Assembly (NCBI RefSeq): GCF_002906575.1
Contig: NZ_CP026311.1
Location: 62,001 to 126,000, forward strand
DNA from: Salinigranum rubrum
GTDB taxonomy: Archaea; Halobacteriota; Halobacteria; Halobacteriales; Haloferacaceae
Direction: 5' to 3'
DNA: 64,000 nucleotides
The notes under the pieces are model-generated. The model was not told the DNA's origin. It saw only the letters and a list, made by a program, of their open reading frames with translations, and ran no database searches. Positions within the stretch are counted from its first letter, which is position 1. Each line of letters starts with the position of its first letter. A program made the position numbers and the translations under genes. Shown one piece after another: positions 36,160-44,449 of this stretch.

Positions 36160-36689
36160 CGACGGTTTATCTCGCTGATACCGGTGTGTTCGTCCGATGT
36201 GGTGGCCCGGATAACGACAAATTCCAACGGCTTCGCCGAGCCGTTCGACAGGCAGGTATCTCGCTCCGTATTCCACAGCGGGTTTACGAGGAACTCGGCG
36301 GCGATCCCGCGGCGAACGAATACCCGTCAGGGAGCATTCCGTATCCAAAGGGATTCGAAGAGGGATGGATCGTTGTCGCCGATGATCTCGACTACACCAA
36401 CCCACTTGTCTCGACTGTGATGGATGAGGCCCGCCGCTTCATCGCGAACGAAACCGACCGCGAGGAAGACCTCATCGAGAAAGCGGATACGGCGCTTGTT
36501 GGCCTTGCTGCCCAGATACTTGACGCTGGAGAGGCAGATCATATTGTTCTCTTGACGACCGACAAACCAGCAGGCAAGGCGGCCGAGGCGATAATCCCTC
36601 GACACGGCTTCAGCGATTGTATCGAATTTCGGTATGTCAGTGTCGAGTACCTCGAAACGCTCACTGCGGGCGAATTCCGTACGCATTAA
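36156..36689 (+). CDS. PIN-domain-like nuclease (probable toxin)
   Basis: 177 residues. It starts VYLADTGVFVRCG, with the first PIN acidic residue in ADTG. Later acidic positions in EEDLIEKADTALVGLA and VLLTTDKPAGKAAEAII fit the D/E-D-D arrangement of PIN ribonucleases. It is translationally coupled to the HTH gene. Expected activity: metal-dependent RNA cleavage held in check by the partner. Confidence 0.75.
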   Translation: MTTVYLADTGVFVRCGGPDNDKFQRLRRAVRQAGISLRIPQRVYEELGGDPAANEYPSGSIPYPKGFEEGWIVVADDLDYTNPLVSTVMDEARRFIANETDREEDLIEKADTALVGLAAQILDAGEADHIVLLTTDKPAGKAAEAIIPRHGFSDCIEFRYVSVEYLETLTAGEFRTH

Positions 36690-36707
36690 TCCTCGCGATG
36701 GGATTAG

Positions 36708-37766
36708 CTACACTTGCTCTTCGACGACGCTGTCCCACAGTCCCTCATAGTACTCGACATGGTCGCGCTCGGTTTGCGAGCGATATGCGAGAGTTCGACC
36801 GTCGTCGTAGGAGACGACGATGGCCTGCTCAAGTGGGGAGGTCTCGTCGTCCTCGTAGTCGACGCGTGTCTCCCACTCGTCCGGGCCGGGGAGCGCGTCG
36901 GGTTCGTAGATGTCACCGCCCGTCGCCGCCCACACGGGGTCGTCTGGTTCTCTGACGGCGGGTCCGTAGCGGTCGCGGAGCGTGGGCGTCGTGGGCCACA
37001 CGCCCCGGTCTGTCCAGTAGGCTCGCATCTCTCGGAGGCTTCGTCGGACGGTGCTGCGAATGGAGAGTTGGTCGGCGCGTTGCCACCCGTCTCGCGACCA
37101 GGACTCCCCGTTGTAGGCGACTTTGTGCGGGCCGTTCCAATCGAGCCCGACGATATCAGCGGGTGGATCGCTGGTGAGCGTCGGCTGGGTGAGTTGCTGG
37201 ATGACGTTCCACTGCTTGGGTGGACTTGCGCCGAGGAGATGCACACGCTGGCCGCGCCAGTCAGCGTAATCGGAGAACTCGTTCGCGAGGATATCCGAGT
37301 AGCCCATCGAGTAGCCGAGGACAAGCGGGGTTCCTGGGACCTCGGCCTCCCCGATGATGGCGATTGCTTCGTAGCACTTCGGGACGACGATGAGCGTCGC
37401 GTCTGGGAAGTCGGCTTTGAGCTCGCGGGCGGCGTCGACGTAGCGATGAGCGGCGTCGGGCGTTGGTGCGTCGCCGATGACGCCGATTTTGGGTTCGTGG
37501 GTCCGGAAGGTTTCGAGATACCGCTTGAGGTCGGGGTTTTTGAAGTCGTTGTCGAGCATCCCGAGTGGGATGTCGACGTTGCGGAGGTGGTCGGTCTGGA
37601 GGCGACAGTCCTCGCGGATGCCGGTGACGAAGCCGAGTTCATGGGCGTCGGTCGCGAAGGGATGTCGCGAGAGGAAGGCGACGTACTCAGCACGTCGAGC
37701 AGTCTCGATATCTTGGACGTGTATCGACGAGTCGGGGCTCGTGTGCTGTGGTTGGGCGTGTGCCAT
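36708..37766 (-). CDS. DUF6610-type protein, possibly related to tRNA/DNA-guanine transglycosylases
   Basis: 352 residues. I recognise the haloarchaeal/viral DUF6610 pattern: DIPLGMLDNDFKNPDLKRY, KIGVIGDAPTPD, ATLIVVPKCYEA, PLVLGYSMGYSD, QRVHLLGASPPKQW, DIVGLDWNG. The order of short strands ending in Asp/Gly-rich turns looks like a TIM barrel, and LGASPPKQ resembles the LGVGTP turn of TGT enzymes. No zinc-binding Cys set is present. A base-exchange role on DNA (DpdA-like) is my inference, not an established function. Confidence 0.6.
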   Translation of the reverse strand: MAHAQPQHTSPDSSIHVQDIETARRAEYVAFLSRHPFATDAHELGFVTGIREDCRLQTDHLRNVDIPLGMLDNDFKNPDLKRYLETFRTHEPKIGVIGDAPTPDAAHRYVDAARELKADFPDATLIVVPKCYEAIAIIGEAEVPGTPLVLGYSMGYSDILANEFSDYADWRGQRVHLLGASPPKQWNVIQQLTQPTLTSDPPADIVGLDWNGPHKVAYNGESWSRDGWQRADQLSIRSTVRRSLREMRAYWTDRGVWPTTPTLRDRYGPAVREPDDPVWAATGGDIYEPDALPGPDEWETRVDYEDDETSPLEQAIVVSYDDGRTLAYRSQTERDHVEYYEGLWDSVVEEQV

Positions 37767-37799
37767 ATCTCGAATCTGCGGTGAGAAGGTGGTGATCGG

Positions 37800-38174
37800 C
37801 TAGCGGCGCACGGCGCCGCCGCGAACAAACGTGCTCCTGGTGGTCACGCCGACGAAGACGTTGTCGGTGACGCGATTTCGATTGGCTTGGCCGAGTCTGC
37901 CCCGGCCTCGACGGGCGTGGTGAGGCCGTTGAAGGCGTTGATTGCGATGGGATTCTCGAGGCGGGTTTCGACGGTGGCGTATCCGTGGAGGGATGCCCAC
38001 TCGACAGCGTCGGCGATGAGCGCACGCAGTGTGTTCACGGGGTAGGCGAGCAGCGACGTTTGTACGGCCACAGATGCCAGCGTGACGGCCGCCGACTTGT
38101 TGCGAGGGTTCGGCTCTCCGGAGTGATCACGGACGGCGAGCGCGGCTACCAGGGCGTCCTCGGGGTTCGATACC
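37800..38174 (-). pseudogene. frameshifted continuation of the GNAT-like protein or a separate broken gene
   Basis: Reading from VSNPEDALVAALAVRDHSG through VQTSLLAYPVNTLRALIADA and HGYATVETRLENPIAINAF to a final VTDNVFVGVTTRSTFVRGG before TAG at 37800 needs two one-base corrections: an extra base in CCC at 38173-38175, where it joins the upstream frame (TPAPLVACFG), and one in CCCC at 37900-37903. With both, it is a continuous tail of the gene at 38146-39246. Alternatively it starts independently at ATG 38071. The function is unknown. Confidence 0.5.
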
Positions 38175-39246
38175 CAAAGCAGGCGACGAGTGGGGCAGGG
38201 GTGGTGTCCCCAATGGTCTCGTCCACGCCGAGGCTATATTTCTCGAAGAGCACCTGCGCGCCCAGTGAGAGACTGCCTCCTCGACGGCCGAGCGTGTCTT
38301 CTCGGGTTTGGATCAGGTCGCCCTGTGGGATATCCTGCAGTGAGGTATCCCCACCACCGTGTGCTGTGCCCCGGTCGGTAAGGTGGGATTGTTCGGCGTC
38401 GACACGACCGGCGGGCCGCCGGGCTTCGAGTGAGTGTTTGGAGAGGCAACATCTGTAGCGACGTCTCCGGTAGGTTCCTCCACCGACGCGCCCGCTTCGA
38501 GAGTGCCACTCGCGCAGGTCTGCGGTGGTGGTATTGAGGTGAGTGAATCCGGCGGCTCGGTACATCGTCCCCTCGTTATCGTTTTGGACGCCTGCGTAGG
38601 TGAGGAGCCGGTCGTAGCCTTCGAGCGTGGCCCACCGGCAACACCGCGAGAGGAGCCACGACCCGGTGTTCGCGGGCCGGTCGGGATGGGCGGCAAAGCG
38701 GTACAGTTCGAGGGTCTGTCCATCGGCGTTGTGTCGTCCACTGGGACGGCCGAGGACGGCCATCGCAACGTCTCGCCCCTCGTAGACTGCGGTGAGCGCG
38801 ACTCGGAACGGCTTGGTGACGGGGTCGTGCTGGTATTGGACGGTCGGATGTTTAAGGAAGCCGTTGACCCGTTCGCGAGCCCCGCGTCCACGTTCGGCGC
38901 GGAGTTCGAGGTGGTTGGTAGTGGGTGCTCCGCCGGGCGCGGCGAGTCGGGGGTCGCAATCGCGATAGGTCCGATGGGCGTGATAGGAAGCCAAGGAGTC
39001 GAAGCCGGTCGCGACGATGACGACTTCACCGGAGTCGACCATCGTGTCAATCTCGCCGACGTCGGCAGTGGTGAGAGCAGAGGGATGCCCAAGACAGAGT
39101 GGGCCTCCTGGTGGGACGTACCACTCGATAATCGGAGTGGCGTCGTCGCCGACGTAGCGACCGACGGCATCGAGGTAGGGAAAGGCGACGATATCGCCGG
39201 GGCGAAGCGGTCGTATCACTCTGGACTCGGGGTGAGGGAGATGCAC
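38146..39246 (-). CDS. GNAT-fold, Mom-like putative acyltransferase
   Basis: 366 residues from the GTG at 39246 (HLPHPESRVIRPLRPGD). The central part, FRVALTAVYEGRDVAMAVLG...LELYRFAAHPDRPANTGSWLLSRCCRWA...DRLLTYAGVQNDNEGTMYRAAGF, has the GNAT order also seen in XF1762-like and phage Mu Mom-type DNA-modification proteins (N-x-S/T..LL..., YA...G..Y.AAGF). The C-terminal ~100 residues are a different region whose frame breaks near 38174. It follows several small zinc proteins in one long minus-strand array. Substrate unproven. Confidence 0.6.
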   Translation of the reverse strand: MHLPHPESRVIRPLRPGDIVAFPYLDAVGRYVGDDATPIIEWYVPPGGPLCLGHPSALTTADVGEIDTMVDSGEVVIVATGFDSLASYHAHRTYRDCDPRLAAPGGAPTTNHLELRAERGRGARERVNGFLKHPTVQYQHDPVTKPFRVALTAVYEGRDVAMAVLGRPSGRHNADGQTLELYRFAAHPDRPANTGSWLLSRCCRWATLEGYDRLLTYAGVQNDNEGTMYRAAGFTHLNTTTADLREWHSRSGRVGGGTYRRRRYRCCLSKHSLEARRPAGRVDAEQSHLTDRGTAHGGGDTSLQDIPQGDLIQTREDTLGRRGGSLSLGAQVLFEKYSLGVDETIGDTTPAPLVACFGYRTPRTPW

Positions 39247-39292
39247 AGTTTCAGGTCGGGTGGTGAGGTGTGTTGTTCGCGGGCCGGGGGCG

Positions 39293-39589
39293 TCAGGCGC
39301 TCGCCCAGCCGAAGAAGAGGTACGTATTGTCGCCGAGGTGGATACACCCGGCGGGTCCCCATTTGCTGTCGATACGCGGGTCCTGGTCACGGATGAGCTG
39401 GCTGGCGTATTCGCCGGGGTCGGTATCTCCGACTTCATCCGGGGGTATCTCGGTGAACGACGTCTTCTCGGCTATCGTGCCGGTGTAGCCGGCGTGTCCG
39501 TGGCGGTATTGCGCGTCCTCGACAGCGTTCTGGAAGGCACTTTTTGCGTCTTCTCCGCTCGAACGGGTGTAGAACGTGTGTGCTCCCAT
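39293..39589 (-). CDS. small hypothetical protein
   Basis: 98 residues, MGAHTFYTRSSGEDAKSAF at the start and CIHLGDNTYLFFGWASA at the end. The ATG overlaps the preceding stop (TAATG). From memory it is a recurrent small haloarchaeal plasmid protein; no known function. It lies in an operon with 39589-40053. Confidence 0.65.
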   Translation of the reverse strand: MGAHTFYTRSSGEDAKSAFQNAVEDAQYRHGHAGYTGTIAEKTSFTEIPPDEVGDTDPGEYASQLIRDQDPRIDSKWGPAGCIHLGDNTYLFFGWASA

Positions 39590-40053
39590 TAATGGGCCTC
39601 CTCGGTATCTTCGGGAGTGGAGCCGACGAAGAGTCCGGCGGCGTCGTCGGGCGGCCAGTTGTCGCGGCGTGCTTCGCTGGTGGCCCAGAGTGCGAATTCG
39701 ATGTCGGAGACGCGTTCGCTCCCGGCCACGTGATGTTCGTGGCTACGGCCTATCGTTTCGAGATCACGGCTGAGGTGGAACCAGGCGTATTCGGTGACGA
39801 CTCGTTCGGGGTTGTTGAGGACCGCTGGCGGGACGGCGAACGCTTCGTGGTCCCAGAAGGCCCACATTTCGTCGCCGGAGCGTATCTCGTGGTCACCCGT
39901 TGACTGGTCGGTGAGTCTGATTTCGTCGGCGGCTTCATCGACGCGGATGACGCGGACGATGTGGCCCCCGCCTCTGGTGACGAAGACCATTCCCGGATGG
40001 AGTTGCGCGTAAATGGGTTCCTCGTCGTCGAAGACGTGGCTGGGGCGGGTCAT
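39589..40053 (-). CDS. hypothetical protein
   Basis: 154 residues from the ATG at 40053 (MTRPSHVFDDEEPIYAQL); the ten residues upstream in frame are non-acidic. The N-terminal half is beta-rich (MVFVTRGGGHIVRVIRVDEAADEIRL) and suggests a small barrel. The start codon abuts the stop of the upstream zinc-ribbon gene. No function is assigned. Confidence 0.65.
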   Translation of the reverse strand: MTRPSHVFDDEEPIYAQLHPGMVFVTRGGGHIVRVIRVDEAADEIRLTDQSTGDHEIRSGDEMWAFWDHEAFAVPPAVLNNPERVVTEYAWFHLSRDLETIGRSHEHHVAGSERVSDIEFALWATSEARRDNWPPDDAAGLFVGSTPEDTEEAH

Positions 40054-40229
40054 CAGTGGAACTCCACGTTGTGGCTTCCACACTCGTCACACCAGCAAGC
40101 TCGCGTCTCAAGTTGTTGGTGCTCTACGCTGTCCAAGTAGCCTTCCCCGTCGTAGATTCGGGTTTCGGTTCCTTCGACTTCTTGGTTGAATGCGACTGAC
40201 TGCCCGCAGTCGAGACACTCAGGCATCAT
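40053..40229 (-). CDS. small zinc-ribbon protein
   Basis: 58 residues, MMPECLDCGQSVAF...ACWCDECGSHNVEFH. Two CxxC knuckles (CLDC and CDEC) make a zinc ribbon. The ATG overlaps the upstream stop (ATGA). It is one of several cysteine-rich mini-proteins in this array. Confidence 0.65.
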   Translation of the reverse strand: MMPECLDCGQSVAFNQEVEGTETRIYDGEGYLDSVEHQQLETRACWCDECGSHNVEFH

Positions 40230-40516
40230 CGCTCCCCCGTGGTGGCGACGCGGTCCGCAAGCACAAGGTCGTCGTAGGTGCGGTCTTCGCCACACTCGAC
40301 GCAGAAGACGCCGTTCTCGCCGATGTCTGACCCCGTGACGGGGCCGTCTTTGCTGGCCTCGACGTCCACGTGGCCGTTCTCGAAGCGATGCACACCGCCG
40401 AATTGGACCTGGTGGATGATCCAGGAGAAGCGCTCCCCGCCGCACTCGGGGCAGGCGAGGAAGCCACGTTCGTGTTCGTTTGTGTTCATATTTCCGATGC
40501 TGTCGCTGTGTGTCAT
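40226..40516 (-). CDS. zinc-ribbon protein
   Basis: 96 residues from the ATG at 40516 (MTHSDSIGNMN); a GTG at 40534 lies inside the leader hairpin and was not chosen. CPECGGERFSW and FCVECGEDRTY give two CxxC pairs about 50 residues apart. Coupled to the next small zinc-ribbon gene. Probably nucleic-acid or protein binding; the partner is unknown. Confidence 0.65.
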   Translation of the reverse strand: MTHSDSIGNMNTNEHERGFLACPECGGERFSWIIHQVQFGGVHRFENGHVDVEASKDGPVTGSDIGENGVFCVECGEDRTYDDLVLADRVATTGER

Positions 40517-40527
40517 CTCGTGGTTGT

Positions 40528-40555
40528 CCTCCACCGGCTACGGGGAGCCACAAAC
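40528..40555 (-). promoter_or_regulatory. GTTTGT-hairpin leader, copy 1
   Basis: On the minus strand GTTTGTGGCTCCCCG is followed by TAGCCGGTGGAGG, a C-run/G-run hairpin, about 12 bases before the ATG at 40516. Five similar leaders occur at 41958, 44801, 46075, 48525 and 51420. Confidence 0.55.
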
Positions 40556-40605
40556 AGGCGGTGACTTCGCGGCCGGAGACGGGCAACGTGGATTCGCAGA
40601 CGGCT

Positions 40606-41352
40606 TCAGGACGCCACGATTGGCGTGATCGTGTAGGCTAAGCCGGGCACAATCCAGAGTTCTGGTTTTGTGCTCCCGTATTCGGGTGGCGTGTACTCCT
40701 CTGGACTGTCGGGGACGTGATACCCATCGAGGAGGTCGACAAAGTCGCTGGCCGTAGTGACTGGTGCGCCAGCTTCGTCGTAGAGATAGAACCACGGTGC
40801 GGCTGGGCGGTCCTCGAGTGGGTCGTCGAGCCAGTCCGTCCGTCTCCGCGCTTTATTCAACAGGCGAAGGCCGTCTTCGCTGGCCACAGGCAGGGCATCG
40901 GGGAGCGCGCCCCATCCGACGGTGAACGGTCGGATGTCGGACTCTGGGGCTTCGTGGATGAGGATGAACGTCCGGCCGTCGAATCCGGTCGGGAGATCGG
41001 GGGTCTCGCGGTCGTGGAACGCGTGAGTGGCCTTGATGATGGCCTCATAGCGCGAGCAGGCGGGGACGACGGCGAACGCAATGTCGTCGACGGTGGGTTC
41101 GTAGCCGACGGCAATCTCGTCGAAAACGGGCGCGTAGGCGTCGGGGTGGGCGTTGGCTTCCGCGAGTTCGCGTTCGCAGTCTGCACAGAGGTCGTCGCCT
41201 GCGGTTATGGGCCGGTCGCACTCGCTACATTCAATCTCGGTGTTATTCGGGTCCGAGTCGGCATCGGGAGTTCCGGGCCCGTAGTGTTCGTTCTCGTAGT
41301 AGGTGTCGCCGAAATCCTCGGGGCTGTAGTAGTCGCGGTCGTCGGTGGTCAT
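40606..41352 (-). CDS. hypothetical protein with zinc-ribbon N-terminus
   Basis: 248 residues. IECSECDRPITAGDDLCADCERELAE (about residues 40-65) is a CxxC...CxxC zinc ribbon. The middle is acidic and Ala-rich. The C-terminal WFYLYDEAGAPVTTASDF module is shared with the protein at 34514-35098. Function unknown. Confidence 0.65.
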   Translation of the reverse strand: MTTDDRDYYSPEDFGDTYYENEHYGPGTPDADSDPNNTEIECSECDRPITAGDDLCADCERELAEANAHPDAYAPVFDEIAVGYEPTVDDIAFAVVPACSRYEAIIKATHAFHDRETPDLPTGFDGRTFILIHEAPESDIRPFTVGWGALPDALPVASEDGLRLLNKARRRTDWLDDPLEDRPAAPWFYLYDEAGAPVTTASDFVDLLDGYHVPDSPEEYTPPEYGSTKPELWIVPGLAYTITPIVAS

Positions 41353-41408
41353 AGGAGGGTGTATCTCACCCTCTATACACCGCTGTCGTACTTAATCCAG
41401 ATTGGCGG

Positions 41409-41879
41409 TCAGGCTTCGTCGTCCGGGGAGTCCCCGTGTCCGTGTTGTCGGCGCTGCCGGACCTCGAACAGGAAGCGGGCGTTGGCTTGCTCACCGTTGA
41501 GAGTTCGCTGGTCGAGTGCGGTATCGGCGAACAGCGTCCCCTGCTGACCGGGGGCGGCCTCGAGGGGGTCGGTGGTGGCTCGTCTCGAGCGGATGGCCGA
41601 TAGCGGCCGGTCGTCGATAAACTCGTCGCTCCCGCCGGTCTCGATTCGCGAGGTTCGCTGGCGGGTATCGACGTCGACGCCGTGATGGAAGAGTGTGGTC
41701 TCGAACGGTTCATCGTCGAACGCGAGCAGTCCGTGTTCGTCGACGGTCTTGGTCTTCGTATCGACCGTGTAGTCGGTATCACCGTCGCTGTCAGCGTCGG
41801 CGCCGATGACGAAGACGGATTGGTGATGGACGGTGAACGAGCGGTTCTTCGGGCAGGCACTGGCTGTATCGGAGCTCAT
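41409..41879 (-). CDS. hypothetical protein
   Basis: 156 residues from the ATG at 41879 (MSSDTASACPKNRSF); the upstream open frame runs through the leader hairpin. Acidic, no membrane segment, no known motif. Preceded by the GTTTGT leader at 41958-41985. Confidence 0.55.
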   Translation of the reverse strand: MSSDTASACPKNRSFTVHHQSVFVIGADADSDGDTDYTVDTKTKTVDEHGLLAFDDEPFETTLFHHGVDVDTRQRTSRIETGGSDEFIDDRPLSAIRSRRATTDPLEAAPGQQGTLFADTALDQRTLNGEQANARFLFEVRQRRQHGHGDSPDDEA

Positions 41880-41957
41880 GGTATCGGTCGAGTTCGTGGG
41901 TGGTGGTCGTCTCACCGGGGCGAGACAGAACGGGAGGGGAGTGCCGTCGGTGACTGA

Positions 41958-41985
41958 CCCCTCGCTTTCGACGGGGGACACAAAC
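41958..41985 (-). promoter_or_regulatory. GTTTGT-hairpin leader, copy 2
   Basis: Minus strand GTTTGTGTCCCCCG, then TCGAAAGCGAGGGG, forming a CCCC/GGGG stem. It lies 79 bases before the ATG at 41879. Confidence 0.55.
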
Positions 41986-42025
41986 AGGGTGCGAGGGGTA
42001 ACCGCGCCCCTCGAGGCGTGGTCGG

Positions 42026-42958
42026 CTATATGTGGAAGTGCCAGTTTGCGACGGAACGCCACGGACCGCCCCAGTCGCCACCTGATTCTTCGAGTTTGTA
42101 GGCGTGGACGCCGCTGAGGAAGGTAACGATGAGGTGGTCGGCGTCCATGCTCGGATCGAGTTTCCCGGTGATGGTGATGGGCCCGTATCGTGCGCCGAGA
42201 CGTCCGGGGTGTTCAGGCGTACAGGTGGCCTCGTCGATGGTGTACGCGAGGGCGATGATGGCTTCGCCGTCGACCACATCGAGATAGTTGATGCCGTAGT
42301 AGCCGCAGGCGTGGGTGTAGTGTAGCGCACCCGTGATAGTGAACGTCCCGTTGGATTCGATGACGGGCTCGTCGAGGTAGTCAAGATTGAGGCGCGCGAG
42401 TAGCGGACTGTTTTTCCGGTTGTCGTGGGGGGTATTCGTGATGGTGACGTCTTGGAGGCCGTGATTCGCGGCGGTTAGGGGCCCCACCCAGGCGCGGTAG
42501 TCGGGCTTTTGCCACTGCTCGGAGCCACCGCGTCCCTCTTCTGGTTCGACATCGGCGGGAAGGACGCGGGGGCCGACAAGCGACGTCGGTGCCTCGGGCG
42601 TCGACGTCTGGTCGGCGTCGGGTGTCGATGGTCCACCGGGGTCGTGGTAATCGTCTCCGTCACTGCCTCCCGCCCCCGGGACAGTGCTTGGCGTGGGAGT
42701 TGCGGTTCCGGGGGTGGTCCTCGGTTGGTCTGCGGCGACGGGTTCTGCGCCGAGGAGTCCGAGACAGCCGGAAAGACTGCTTGCTGCGAGGAGGCCAACC
42801 CCGGCGAGGGCGCTTCGGCGGGTCAAGTTCCTTCTCAGCGTTCGAGGTCGCTGGTGATCTCCAGCCGGAGCTGTATCTACATCGCTTGTCGATGCGGTCG
42901 CTGGCGTCCTGGTGTGGTCGGTCGGTGGTTCGTTGCTGGTGGTGGTCGGGTCAGTCAT
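42026..42958 (-). CDS. exported lipoprotein (Tat type) of unknown function
   Basis: 310 residues. An unusually long acidic/Thr-rich head is followed by LTRRSALAGVGLLAASSLSGC (about residues 45-65), a twin-arginine signal ending in a lipobox Cys. A Pro/Thr/Asp-rich spacer (about 80 residues) precedes a beta-rich C-terminal domain (VTITNTPHDNRKNSPLL, GTFTITGALHYTHACGYYG). This is the only clear exported protein of the mobile block and could be a surface component of the element. Confidence 0.7.
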   Translation of the reverse strand: MTDPTTTSNEPPTDHTRTPATASTSDVDTAPAGDHQRPRTLRRNLTRRSALAGVGLLAASSLSGCLGLLGAEPVAADQPRTTPGTATPTPSTVPGAGGSDGDDYHDPGGPSTPDADQTSTPEAPTSLVGPRVLPADVEPEEGRGGSEQWQKPDYRAWVGPLTAANHGLQDVTITNTPHDNRKNSPLLARLNLDYLDEPVIESNGTFTITGALHYTHACGYYGINYLDVVDGEAIIALAYTIDEATCTPEHPGRLGARYGPITITGKLDPSMDADHLIVTFLSGVHAYKLEESGGDWGGPWRSVANWHFHI

Positions 42959-43024
42959 GGAAGGGAATTCTTTTGATTTATTGATGCTGAGGCACGGCGT
43001 CGGGTCCTGGCAGGCAAATACTGG

Positions 43025-43399
43025 TTAGATCGCTCCGGTGCTGTCCTCGGTGTTCTCTTGGCCGGATTGGTCTGCCCGCTCGCTTCGGTTGGCGCGGAGC
43101 TCTCGTTCTTCACATTCTGAGAGGGCCTCCTCAGGAACGCTGAGGTATTTGAGCGCCCACTCCTCGATTTCTGGGAGCGTCATCGGATGGGGGAGTTCAT
43201 GATGCCCGACGGGGCGTGCTAGAAAGGTTCCGTCAGCGTCACGGAGGTCTTCGTTGAAGTACCCGAGAAAGTACCTCTCGAGCCCCTTCACACCCGGGCC
43301 ATCCATGATCGTAATCATATCAAATGAGTCGAGAGACACCTCAGATTCCAAGCTGAGTGTCGGGTACGTGGAGGGGATATTCACACCTATGTTAGGCAT
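43025..43399 (-). CDS. hypothetical protein
   Basis: 124 residues. FDMITIMDGPGVKGLERYFLG and LARPVGHHELPHPMTLPEI look structured; the tail is Glu/Ser-rich and probably disordered. No known family. Separate from the lipoprotein gene by about 65 bases. Confidence 0.5.
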   Translation of the reverse strand: MPNIGVNIPSTYPTLSLESEVSLDSFDMITIMDGPGVKGLERYFLGYFNEDLRDADGTFLARPVGHHELPHPMTLPEIEEWALKYLSVPEEALSECEERELRANRSERADQSGQENTEDSTGAI

Positions 43400-43508
43400 A
43401 GTTCAAACATAACTTCGCGCAGTCCACATTTCCACATTGAATGTGGTGGTTGTGGCGACTTCACTAGGTCAATCGGTGGCGTAGTGGGTTGTCTGGTGTC
43501 TCGGTCTC

Positions 43509-44019
43509 GTCAGGCGGGGACGTGTGCGAGGAGTTCTTCGACGGCGCTGACGGTGTCGTCTTCGCCGGCGTCTTGGAGGGCGTCGATGGCCTCTCCGAGG
43601 TGCCAGCGGGCATCGGTTCGGGTACTGTGCATCCCCCGGCCATGCGCCTCGCCGGAGAATTCAGCGGCGACGGCGGCCTCGAGGTGATGCCAAAGGATGC
43701 CGGCGCGGAAGGTTTCGACGAGCGTGGTGGCACAGTCGGGGAACTGGGCAGGTTCTTGGATATCCCGAAGGCCGTATTCTGCGCTGAGTACCTGAAGCGT
43801 GTGGGCAATTGCGACGAGGTCCTCACCGAAGGGATCGCGGTCGGTGTGGAGGAGGTCGTCGATAGCGTCGGCTCGGGCCTCGAACAGTTGATCGCTGTCG
43901 GCGGCTCCGAGTGAGGTTCCCTGCTCATCGAGTCCGTCGAGAGTGTCGTCGACGAGGCTATGAACGATGTTACGGGGGTTCAGTTCGCGAGAGGGCGGTC
44001 ACGTCATTGGGTGAGTCAT
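43509..44019 (-). pseudogene. helical hypothetical protein with an in-frame TGA near its start
   Basis: The ATG at 44019 overlaps the upstream stop (ATGA), as in all neighbouring gene pairs. It reads MTHPMT, then TGA at 44001-43999, then stays open for 162 codons: PPSRELNPRNIVHSLVDDT...SDQLFEARADAIDDLL...SAVEELLAHVPA to the stop at 43509. No alternative ATG or GTG occurs near the front of the open part. Either a nonsense mutation, a sequencing error or an unusual start. Helical, acidic, function unknown. Confidence 0.55.
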
Positions 44020-44267
44020 GGCGAATCACTCCGGAGTACCTCGAGGGCGGCCAGGACGCCGTTGCGTTCGGCGAACTCGAAACAGGAAGCGTGTGCTTCT
44101 CCACTACCGACGGTTGCAACAAGTGCGTGCGCGGTCTCGAGCATCGTGGAGGATGCTCCGGGTGCGGGCTCGTCGAATGCGTCCCAGGAGAGCGTCTCCC
44201 GCTCATCGGCAAGCTCACCACAAAGGGCACACGTGACGGAGTGGACGTCGATCCAGCGGTCAGTCAT
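44016..44267 (-). CDS. small zinc-binding hypothetical protein
   Basis: 83 residues from the ATG at 44267 (MTDRWIDVHSVTCALCGEL). CALC near residue 13 and GEAHASCFEF later could form a treble-clef-like zinc site. Coupled by 4-base overlaps to both neighbours. Function unknown. Confidence 0.65.
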   Translation of the reverse strand: MTDRWIDVHSVTCALCGELADERETLSWDAFDEPAPGASSTMLETAHALVATVGSGEAHASCFEFAERNGVLAALEVLRSDSP

Positions 44268-44449
44268 GCGTCTGGATCCGTGGACGCGGGGTCGGTCGTG
44301 TCGGCGTCGTCTTCGATATCGACCACGATGGCATCGTAGGCGACGTAGGGGTCTGTCCCGAGCCGCTCGAGGAGGACTCGTTCGGCGGCTGCTTCCGTCG
44401 GCGCGTCGACCCGGAACAAGTCGTCGATGGCGAGGATGTACGTCGGCAT
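44264..44449 (-). CDS. small hypothetical protein
   Basis: 61 residues: MPTYILAIDDLFRVDAPTEAAAERVLLERLG then an acidic tail. It looks like a short alpha/beta domain. Stop and start codons overlap with neighbours, so it is part of the 44775-43509 operon. Confidence 0.6.
   Translation of the reverse strand: MPTYILAIDDLFRVDAPTEAAAERVLLERLGTDPYVAYDAIVVDIEDDADTTDPASTDPDA

Noticed and set aside
36714-37784. 356-codon plus-strand frame over the DUF6610-type gene
   Set aside because: Antisense shadow; the minus-strand frame has conserved strand/turn patterns.
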